A DNA stretch of 6,754 nt from Actinomycetota bacterium (GTDB taxonomy: Bacteria > Actinomycetota > Acidimicrobiia > IMCC26256 > PALSA-610): contig JAUZEI010000493.1 of assembly GCA_030839105.1 (NCBI GenBank), positions 1 to 6,754 of the forward strand, given 5' to 3'. Positions within the stretch are counted from its first letter, which is position 1. Every line of letters starts with the position of its first letter. The translations under genes and the position numbers were made by a program. Below the pieces are notes generated by a model. The model saw nothing but the letters and a program-made list of their open reading frames with translations. It was not told where the DNA came from and made no database searches. This document shows, one piece after another, positions 1 to 5,053 of the stretch.

Positions 1-176
1 GGACCCCTCGGCCCCGCCTTCTGTAGGCGCGACCACGGTCGCCGACTCCGATTCCACCCCTCCTCATCGGCGGCCCCCCGAGGCGCTTGAGCGCCCGACC
101 CTCCGGTGATCCGCCGTGTGGGCGGACGCGCCGGGGGGCCGGGCGGACTCAAGATCTGCTCGGATCGAGATTCGGG
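1..176. other. Left edge, no confident gene
   Basis: No complete gene is visible here. One plus-strand frame (codons from position 2, TGA at 107-109) is open from the edge and gives a Pro/Ala/Ser-rich peptide ending in ERPTLR. It could be the 3' end of a convergent gene. On the minus strand a GTG at 36-34, preceded by GGAG nine bases upstream, could instead start a gene leaving the window to the left. Both frames are GC-rich at third positions, so composition does not separate them, and I recognise neither peptide. The nested inverted repeat at 71-141 is the only firm structure. Confidence 0.3.
71..141 (-). terminator. Nested inverted repeat downstream of the S8 peptidase
   Basis: Perfect 10-bp arms CGGCCCCCCG (71-80) and CGGGGGGCCG (132-141) enclose two further perfect hairpins. 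The first is GGCGC/GCGCC around TTGA (82-95). The second is TCCGCC/GGCGGA around GTGTG (110-126). Together they can fold as a three-way junction. The outer arm begins 36 bases past the peptidase stop codon, where a factor-independent terminator would lie. There is no U-tract, which is common for actinobacterial terminators. The same DNA could serve a convergent plus-strand transcript. Confidence 0.45.
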
Positions 177-1829
177 TCAGCTCCAGGTCGACCCGTTCCA
201 ACTCGAGCCGTTCCAGGACGAGCCGTTCCAGGATGATCCGTTCCAGCTCGAGCCGTTCCAACTCGAGCCGTTCCAACTCGACCCGTTCCAGGAAGAGCCG
301 TTCCAACTCGACCCGTTCCAACTCGACCCGTTCCAGGAAGAGCGGTTCCAGGTGGCTTGGAGATCAACGGTAGTGCCGACCGGCGTCGCGATTGTCGGTG
401 GAGTCTGTGCGAGTTTGAGGCCGGGGTGGCTGACTGCGGCGAGGACGTTGAGTGCGCCGTGTCCGTCCACCATTGGGTTGCCGACGGGTCCGGGCGACGT
501 CGTGCCGAGCAGTTGCGCTTTGACGTCATCGGAGGTTGGCGTCGTCTTCGGGGCGTTCGTCTTGGCGCCGTCGATGACGAGTGCGGCGGCGCCGCTGGCG
601 ATCGCGGCGCTGAACGATGTGCCGGAGCCGACGAAGTTGGCCTTGCCGATCCGGGCCAAGGGGAACGTCTTATCGATCGTCGAGCCCGGGACCCGGAGGC
701 TGACCACCGAGCGTCCCGAGGTGACGAGGTCCGGCTTGAACCAGCCGTCGATGTTCGTCGGTCCAACACTGCTGAAGTCTGTTGCCGTGGCGTCGCCAGG
801 GTTCGTTGAACCCTTGTCGTCGAGCGCTCCGACGGTGATCGCTAGCGGGTCGTCGCCCGGTGACACGATCGTCCCATTGAACGGGCCCGAGTTGCCGGCC
901 GAGGTGACGACGGTGATGCCGGCCTGCCATGCCGTTTCCACGGCTTGGTCCAAAGGGTTCAGGACGGTCGATGTCGTCGGGATCGCTCCGAGCGAGATGT
1001 TCAAGACGCCGATGTTGTACTGCGCTTGGTGGGACACGACCCAGTTGATACCTGAGATGACGGTCGCAAGGTCGGTGACGCCGGTCCCGCCCGCAACCTT
1101 GACCGACACCAAGTTCGCTCCCGGCGCCTCACCCTTGTATGCGCCCTTCGATGAGTTGCCGTCACCGGCGATGAGGCCCGCGACGAAGGTGCCGTGCCCG
1201 TAGCTGTCTTGGAACGCGTTGCCCTCTCCGCTCAAGTCCACGCCCGCGACGAGCCGCTTACCGAAGTCGGGCAGACGAGCGATGCCGGTGTCGAGCACCG
1301 CGACCGTGACGCCGCTGCCGTCGATACCTTTCGCGAGCTGCGTCGCGCCGGTCGTCGTAGGGAACACGGCCGCTGGATCGCGTCCGTCGAAGTTTCCGTC
1401 GGCGACGGTCACCGCGGCGTTCGGCGTGACCACGAGATTCGGATCGGCGCGCAGGGCCGCCAGTTCCGCCGGGGTCACCCGAGCCACCACACCGTTCGCG
1501 ACCGCCAGATCCCGGCTCACGTGGCTGCGTTCCGCGACCCGGCCGTGCACCGCGCTCGTCGTTACCGACCGCTTCTGCTCGTCTCGCTTCCCGGCGAGCG
1601 TGTTGCCCACCGCACGGGGGTCATAGTGATCCGGCCGGCTCCTTGAAGTCACCAGAACTTTCATCATGCGAACGGACGGCGACCGAGGAGTCGCCGCCGC
1701 GGGGACCTGAGCGAGGGCCTGCGCCGGCGCGATCACCGCAAGACCCGCAACCGTCGTGGTCGCGGCAACTACTGCGATGCGGTGAGTCGCCCACTCGACG
1801 CCTCGAATCGACCGCTTCCCTGCTCGCAT
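177..1829 (-). CDS. Secreted S8 (subtilisin-like) serine peptidase with Trp-repeat tail
   Basis: This 550-residue endopeptidase is predicted to be exported and to cleave extracellular proteins; its substrate is unknown. A Sec signal peptide occupies roughly residues 1-40 (basic start, hydrophobic 19-39, AQALA). An inhibitor-I9-like propeptide follows at about 55-140. The subtilase domain spans about 165-468 with the whole catalytic set: Asp180 in VAVLDTG, His212 in YGHGTFVAG, oxyanion Asn313 in TSAGNSG and Ser405 in GSGTSFSAA. Ile410 stands where many subtilases have Pro after the serine motif. A short linker leads to eleven NGSSW units (residues 495-549), ending in Ser before TGA. The ATG at 1829 is chosen for its AGGAG six bases upstream and because the signal peptide starts there. 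It is probably transcribed alone, since a terminator lies between it and the gene upstream. Family assignment is very secure; the role of the tail is not known. Confidence 0.96.
   Translation of the reverse strand: MRAGKRSIRGVEWATHRIAVVAATTTVAGLAVIAPAQALAQVPAAATPRSPSVRMMKVLVTSRSRPDHYDPRAVGNTLAGKRDEQKRSVTTSAVHGRVAERSHVSRDLAVANGVVARVTPAELAALRADPNLVVTPNAAVTVADGNFDGRDPAAVFPTTTGATQLAKGIDGSGVTVAVLDTGIARLPDFGKRLVAGVDLSGEGNAFQDSYGHGTFVAGLIAGDGNSSKGAYKGEAPGANLVSVKVAGGTGVTDLATVISGINWVVSHQAQYNIGVLNISLGAIPTTSTVLNPLDQAVETAWQAGITVVTSAGNSGPFNGTIVSPGDDPLAITVGALDDKGSTNPGDATATDFSSVGPTNIDGWFKPDLVTSGRSVVSLRVPGSTIDKTFPLARIGKANFVGSGTSFSAAIASGAAALVIDGAKTNAPKTTPTSDDVKAQLLGTTSPGPVGNPMVDGHGALNVLAAVSHPGLKLAQTPPTIATPVGTTVDLQATWNRSSWNGSSWNGSSWNGSSWNGSSWNGSSWNGSSWNGSSWNGSSWNGSSWNGSTWS
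183..347 (-). repeat. Eleven tandem 15-bp repeats encoding NGSSW
   Basis: Eleven exact 15-bp units lie inside the 3' end of the peptidase gene. Each encodes Asn-Gly-Ser-Ser-Trp; the first unit has Arg for Gly and the last has Thr for the second Ser. With the Trp just before the array, twelve Trp residues recur at an exact five-residue period. The second Ser is AGT/AGC in six units and TCC in four. Because 15 is a multiple of three, other reading frames stay open across the array and produce spurious ORFs. Each unit also contains an N-x-S sequon. Short Trp-rich tails of this kind occur, from memory, on other actinobacterial S8 peptidases; surface binding is an inference. Confidence 0.97.
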
Positions 1830-1835
1830 CTACCG

Positions 1836-1840
1836 CTCCT
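1836..1840 (-). promoter_or_regulatory. Ribosome-binding site of the S8 peptidase
   Basis: On the minus strand AGGAG is followed by six bases and the ATG at 1829-1827. It fixes the start of the peptidase. The base triplet just before the ATG is TAG, the end of an unrelated open frame. Confidence 0.8.
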
Positions 1841-1848
1841 GAAGCCTG

Positions 1849-1860
1849 GCGCCGAAGCGC
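1849..1860 (-). promoter_or_regulatory. Small UUCG-tetraloop hairpin before the RBS
   Basis: The minus strand reads GCGC-TTCG-GCGC, a four-pair stem with the extra-stable C(UUCG)G loop, ending eight bases before the AGGAG. It may influence ribosome access or mRNA stability. The stem is short, so chance occurrence in GC-rich DNA is possible. Confidence 0.35.
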
Positions 1861-1898
1861 ACAACGAACAACAGGACGCCGGGTTCGCCACTAGCTCC

Positions 1899-1965
1899 CT
1901 GCCACCCAGGCAACCAAGTACGGGTCGGCAGATCAACGCCTCGTCCGCCAACTTTCGCTGGCAGA
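1899..1965 (-). promoter_or_regulatory. Structured 5' leader upstream of the S8 peptidase (unassigned)
   Basis: Two adjacent hairpins form on the minus-strand RNA. The first (1965-1944) pairs TCTGCCAGC with GTTGGCGGA around a GAAA (GNRA) tetraloop: nine pairs, two of them G-U, which would be A-C mismatches on the opposite strand. The second (1931-1899) pairs CTGCC-ACCC with GGGT-GGCAG, nine Watson-Crick pairs with one bulged G and a 14-base loop. Both 5' arms follow the same ATCTGCC sequence. They lie 70-136 bases before the start codon. Two side-by-side helices with a GNRA loop resemble riboswitch or leader architecture in general, but I could not match a known family consensus. Confidence 0.4.
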
Positions 1966-2022
1966 TGGGCTATCGGCCGAGCAGTGCCACCTGCTTGAGT
2001 CACATCACTTCGAAAATCCCCG

Positions 2023-2040
2023 TTGTGCCGGCCGTCACAA
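2023..2040. promoter_or_regulatory. CRP/FNR-family-like palindrome
   Basis: TTGTGCCGGCCGTCACAA is symmetric except for one base pair of positions. Its core TGTGC-N6-TCACA differs at one base from the CRP/GlxR-type consensus TGTGA-N6-TCACA used in actinobacteria. It lies about 195-210 bases upstream of the peptidase start, before the structured leader, where an activator or repressor of that transcript could bind. No convincing -10 box is seen next to it. Confidence 0.4.
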
Positions 2041-2270
2041 GAGAGAACCGGGAGGGCGCCGCCCGCCGACTCGTAAAGGCAGCCGAGGTCGACGTCACGC
2101 ACTGCCCGCGATGCAAGCGCTGCGACTGTGATCGGCAAGTCGAGCGCTTTACACGAATCACTGCCGGAACCGTGTCACCGGCCGAATTCGTCGCCCGGAC
2201 GACGACGGTCGACGCAACACGATCGGCGCCGCGTGACGCGTCGGTGTGGTGTGGACAAACGCGCGACACC

Positions 2271-2304
2271 GAAGAGGACCGGTGCGCGTGCACCGGCCCT
2301 CCTC
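2271..2304 (-). terminator. Terminator hairpin of the sialidase-like gene
   Basis: A 15-pair stem (2304-2290 with 2285-2271) surrounds a four-base loop, beginning 54 bases past the TAG of the sialidase-like gene. On minus-strand RNA all 15 positions pair, two as G-U; on the plus strand these two become A-C mismatches. The structure is therefore tuned to the minus-strand transcript. No U-tract follows, as is usual in high-GC actinobacteria. Confidence 0.7.
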
Positions 2305-2358
2305 GCGTCTCGGTGGTGGGGCTGCGCCCACGTGCGCTGGCGGCAACCTCGGGTCCGG

Positions 2359-4059
2359 CTACGGCGTGATCACGCTGACGAAAGCATCAGTGTTGCCGAA
2401 CTGTGCCGGGCACTCGGTGGGCGGGGCGGGTACGTCGCTGTCCGCGTCTGCCTCTTTGCCCGCCTTGCGGTCCTCGCGCTCCTCTTGTTCGACGACCGCG
2501 CCCGAGTCGACCAGGAACCTCTGGTAGGCGTCGACCGCCGGGCATCCGGCTCCGTGTCGGGAGTCGGTGTAGATGAACCAAGCGGTGTTGCCCTTGGAGA
2601 CGAGGGTGTTGTAGTCGCCCCAGAACTGGCGCTGCAGATTGTTCTGAGCCGACGCGGCCGGGTCGGAGGACACGGTGCTCACCCGGCTGGGAGCCGTGAA
2701 CGCAGTCCCGCCTGCCGCTGAGGAGGAGTAGTACGAGTTGATCGACGCGTTTCCGGTTCCGAAGGTCGCCGGGTTCACCGCTGTGAGCGCCTGCCAGCCG
2801 AGGTCGATCCTGCCGTCTCCCGCGACGTCGAGTCCTTGGAAGAACGGCACGCCACGGCCCTTCACCGCACCGGTGTACGGCGTCGCCACCTTCGACCACG
2901 CTGTCCCGGTGGTTCGATACACGACCAACTCGGCTGCCGATCCGTCCGCCGCGGTGCGGTTGACCCACGCGGCGTAAAGCGTCGTGCTGTTCGCGGCGGG
3001 ATCAGAGGCGAGGCTCAGGAAGCTGTCGTTGCGGAAGTTCGATCCGGGGATCGGGTCCACCAGATCCACGACCGGGCCGATCGATCGCGGCCGCGAATAG
3101 GAGAAGCCGCCGTCGCTGCTCACGGCGTAGACCTGGTTCCGCCCGTCCTCCCAGGCGACATACACATTGCCCCGACCGTCGGTCCGAACTGCGGAGCCTT
3201 GGCGACCACCCGTCACCGCGTTGTTTGACGCCTTCGACAGCTGCCTCGGGCCGGACCATGTGCGACCGCCGTTTGTCGAATACGCCGTCATGACCGGCTC
3301 GGCCGCGCCGGGGATGCCGCGGAACTGCGTCCACGACGCGTACAGCCGTCCGTAGAAGGGCGAACTCGGATTCTTGTCGGCCCAGATCGCGTTCTTGTCG
3401 TTGAAGGTGTAGCCGTGCGCCGACACGATCACCGACGGTCGAGTCCAACTGACTCCATTGTCGGAACTACGGGAGACGACGATGAATTCCGGTGCTTGGT
3501 TGCCGGGTGCAGAGCCCGGCTTGTACGACGCCAGGCTCTCGTAGTAGGCGTCGTACGCAGACCGGCTGAACGAGCGCGTCTCGGTGTTGTACCGGGGGCC
3601 GTAGACGATGACCGGATCGCCGTCGCTGACGAACGGCGAAGCTCGCCATCCGGCCTGGTCGTCCAGAAGACCCCGGTTCGTCCACGAGGCGCCCCCGTTC
3701 GCGGACGTGTATACGCCGTCGGTGCCGACGCCGGGAAAGAACGAGCAGTCGGTCGGATCGCCGCCGCGCACGGCCGCGCCGCACGCGGGCTGCTCCTGCT
3801 CATCGTTGGAACCGGCAATGAGGTGAGACGACGCCGGATCGACCGCCACGGTCGGTTCGTTCTGCTTGTTGGTCGGGAACCGCGCCGTCGTATCCGACGA
3901 AGGATGACCCGCCACCTGGGGGCGGTTGGCCTGCACATCAACAGCGGTCGCCGCCAGCGCAGGCGTCACCGTCGCCAACACCAGCGCGGCTGCTGCGAGC
4001 GCCGCGACTGCTGCTCCACTCCGCCGAGAACTCCTGGCGGACCTCCGTCGATCATTCAC
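2359..4059 (-). CDS. Secreted sialidase-like Asp-box (BNR repeat) protein
   Basis: The 566-residue exported protein is likely a beta-propeller of the sialidase/BNR superfamily, which bind or hydrolyse glycans. A Sec signal peptide covers residues 1-36 (Arg-rich start, Ala/Leu core, cleavage near PALA-AT). Four Asp-box-like motifs, S-x-(D/N)-x-G-x-x-(W/Y), lie at residues 119-126, 198-205, 261-268 and 314-321. Four cysteines (93, 105, 506, 550) suggest two disulfides. I see no clear FRIP motif or arginine triad, so sialidase activity is unproven. Residues 522-542 are a very charged, low-complexity insert (EQEEREDRKAGKEADAD) before the Cys550 ending. GTG at 4059 is chosen because AAGGGAG sits seven bases upstream and the signal peptide follows directly; an in-frame ATG at 4146 would add 29 residues unlike a signal peptide. 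The gene ends 54 bases before a terminator. Confidence 0.9.
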   Translation of the reverse strand: MNDRRRSARSSRRSGAAVAALAAAALVLATVTPALAATAVDVQANRPQVAGHPSSDTTARFPTNKQNEPTVAVDPASSHLIAGSNDEQEQPACGAAVRGGDPTDCSFFPGVGTDGVYTSANGGASWTNRGLLDDQAGWRASPFVSDGDPVIVYGPRYNTETRSFSRSAYDAYYESLASYKPGSAPGNQAPEFIVVSRSSDNGVSWTRPSVIVSAHGYTFNDKNAIWADKNPSSPFYGRLYASWTQFRGIPGAAEPVMTAYSTNGGRTWSGPRQLSKASNNAVTGGRQGSAVRTDGRGNVYVAWEDGRNQVYAVSSDGGFSYSRPRSIGPVVDLVDPIPGSNFRNDSFLSLASDPAANSTTLYAAWVNRTAADGSAAELVVYRTTGTAWSKVATPYTGAVKGRGVPFFQGLDVAGDGRIDLGWQALTAVNPATFGTGNASINSYYSSSAAGGTAFTAPSRVSTVSSDPAASAQNNLQRQFWGDYNTLVSKGNTAWFIYTDSRHGAGCPAVDAYQRFLVDSGAVVEQEEREDRKAGKEADADSDVPAPPTECPAQFGNTDAFVSVITP

Positions 4060-4142
4060 GTCGCTGCTCCCTTCCGTGTGGGACACATGAACGGCCTCCG
4101 CCGCATTCCCGGAACCGGACTGTACGGGGCCGAAGCCGACGC

Positions 4143-4171
4143 CCACCAGCGTCAGTCCCTGGGGCTGGCGG
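4143..4171 (-). promoter_or_regulatory. Hairpin upstream of the sialidase-like gene
   Basis: On minus-strand RNA CCGCCAGC (4171-4164) pairs with GCTGGTGG (4150-4143): eight pairs with one G-U and a 13-base loop. It lies 84-112 bases before the GTG start and could be part of a leader. A single stem of this size is only weak evidence. Confidence 0.25.
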
Positions 4172-4279
4172 TGACGCGTCCTGCCTACCCTCGACGGACG
4201 ACACCCACTCGCGTGAGGAGTGAGGCCCGTCGGCTCGTCGGGTTATGAGCCCGCCCAGTGCCGTACCTTCTGATCCCGT

Positions 4280-4296
4280 GTACTGCCGTGCAGTAC
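4280..4296. promoter_or_regulatory. Perfect 17-bp dyad, operator-like
   Basis: GTACTGC-CGT-GCAGTAC has two perfect seven-base half sites around a three-base spacer. It lies about 220 bases before the sialidase-like start and about 270 before the relic start. Size and symmetry suit a dimeric repressor operator. I do not recognise a regulator family for this half site. Confidence 0.4.
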
Positions 4297-4345
4297 CGAT
4301 GACGAGGCATTTCGCGCGACGTTCGTGACGTCTGCTCCCGTCCGG

Positions 4346-4362
4346 TCCCGGCCTGTCCGGGA
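4346..4362. other. Short GC hairpin in the divergent region
   Basis: TCCCGG and CCGGGA form a perfect six-pair stem around CCTGT. It could be a weak terminator or a chance GC stem; no flanking signal decides. Confidence 0.25.
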
Positions 4363-4467
4363 AGGAACGGCACCATTCACGGCACCACACGCGATGCAAA
4401 GCGGCAACCCGTGCTGAGTGGCCAACCTCAAGCTGGTGGCCACCGCCCCGCCCGACATGCTGGCGTC

Positions 4468-4499
4468 CGCGAAGTCGACGCGAAGTCGCCGTCAAGTTT
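4468..4499. repeat. Three 11-bp-spaced direct repeats
   Basis: CGCGAAGTCG occurs exactly at 4468-4477 and 4479-4488, and a degenerate third copy CGTCAAGTTT lies at 4490-4499, each 11 bases on. The invariant core is AAGT (ACTT on the minus strand). Direct repeats with an 11-bp period are the usual binding pattern of OmpR/PhoP-type winged helices, including SARP regulators. The array sits 68-99 bases upstream of the relic start; its regulator is unknown. Confidence 0.4.
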
Positions 4500-4554
4500 C
4501 CCACTCCAGGATCGACACATGCCACCGACTCCGGCGGCACGGCGTTACAGAGCC

Positions 4555-4562
4555 GAGGGAGG
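4555..4562 (+). promoter_or_regulatory. Surviving ribosome-binding site of the protease relic
   Basis: GAGGGAGG lies four bases before the ATG at 4567. It marks the original start of the decayed gene and could still drive translation of the 78-residue fragment up to the TAG at 4801. Confidence 0.65.
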
Positions 4563-4566
4563 CGCC

Positions 4567-4985
4567 ATGACACTCACCGACCACCGCTGCAGCAACCAGC
4601 GCACTCTCACCAACGAAGTCCACGCGCCGGCATCCGAAGCGTCGAGTGTGGTGATCCCGCAGTATTCGCGCCGATCGATCCTCGCGGTTTGGGCCGTCGC
4701 CGCGGTTCCGATCGTCGTGCTCTCGTGGATCGCCGCGCTCTGGGTGGCGTCGTCGATTCACGAAGGGAGCCCGCTGGTGAGAGCCCTGCTCGTCCGCCTC
4801 TAGGTCGGCTTGGTGTGGCAGTCCGTGCTCGTCGTCACGTCGGGTGGGTTCGCGCTGATCCTCGTGCAGATGATTTCAACACCGTGTTGGGCGAGGAACT
4901 GCTCTTCCGGAGCTTCCTACTGCCTCGGATGAACGGCGCCTTCGGGAACCGCGACTGGATCTCCGGCGGCGTCCTGTTCGCCGGT
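4567..4985 (+). pseudogene. CPBP-family intramembrane metalloprotease relic
   Basis: Intact relatives are multi-helix membrane proteins of roughly 280 residues (Rce1/CAAX-type) with an EExxxR motif and later essential histidines. Here the 78-residue opening has one good transmembrane stretch (about residues 37-60, ILAVWAVAAVPIVVLSWIAAL), then TAG at 4801-4803. The same frame continues with the family-like GLVWQSVLVV and FALILVQM. The reading then passes to the -1 frame near 4872, giving FNTVLGEELLFRSFLLPRM and DWISGGVLFA, with EELLFR intact. Similarity stops at 4982, where relatives carry an LYHLH-type motif with the next histidines. From memory of the family, about 60-80 codons also seem missing between LVV and GFALIL. 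Lesions seen: nonsense, frameshift, truncation; the internal deletion is inferred. It is almost certainly inactive. Confidence 0.8.
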
Positions 4986-5053
4986 TGCCCTAGCCATCGC
5001 CCGAGGGCCACGAGGTCGTGCCGAGATCGGCTGCGACTGCGAGACTCGCCGCT
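4986..5053 (+). other. Short gap between relic and regulator
   Basis: These 68 bases keep no CPBP similarity and show no clear promoter or strong RBS. GTG at 5018 is an alternative in-frame start for the regulator, but its nearest purine run, GAGG, is only two bases away. Confidence 0.4.

Larger units (their letters stand above)
1830..2358. other. Intergenic region between peptidase and sialidase-like gene
   Basis: These 529 bases carry no gene I accept. A 102-codon minus-strand frame (2138-1830) ends in TAG exactly against the peptidase ATG, but it has poor codon bias and no recognisable protein. The region holds the peptidase RBS, two leader hairpins, the CRP-like palindrome and the upstream gene's terminator, each listed separately. 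From about 2041 to 2270 I see no further feature. Confidence 0.6.
4060..4566. other. Divergent intergenic region
   Basis: These 507 bases separate the minus-strand sialidase-like gene from the plus-strand protease relic. No coding frame here is convincing. Besides the elements listed separately, there is a weak CACTC/GAGTG hairpin (4206-4222) and a pair of 9-bp direct repeats ACGGCACCA (4367-4375 and 4379-4387, 12 bases apart). No consensus -35/-10 pair is clear on either strand. Confidence 0.55.

Noticed and set aside
183..347. CRISPR-like array
   Set aside because: Units are contiguous 15-bp coding repeats with no spacers.
106..1203. 365-codon plus-strand ORF with FQLEPFQ-type repeats
   Set aside because: It is antisense to the S8 peptidase; the repeats are the 15-bp array read in another frame.
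1861..2040. Known riboswitch (c-di-GMP-I or c-di-AMP ydaO type) before the peptidase
   Set aside because: The GNRA hairpin and a GGACG word recall c-di-GMP-I, and CGAACCCG recalls ydaO, but the conserved cores of both are absent or out of order.
2099..2130. Cys-rich CPRCKRCDC peptide resembling a zinc ribbon
   Set aside because: It lies in a plus-strand frame with no family similarity around it and no suitable start; chance in non-coding DNA.
1830..2138. 102-codon minus-strand ORF ending at the peptidase ATG
   Set aside because: Weak third-position bias, no known motif, and it overlaps the structured leader. The TAG-ATG junction looks coincidental.
4060..4146. ATG 4146 as start of the sialidase-like gene
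   Set aside because: It would place 29 non-signal residues before the Sec signal peptide; GTG 4059 has a well-spaced AAGGGAG.
4052..4573. 173-codon minus-strand ORF across the divergent region
   Set aside because: It overlaps the relic RBS and the sialidase-like signal peptide in another frame and has no recognisable protein.
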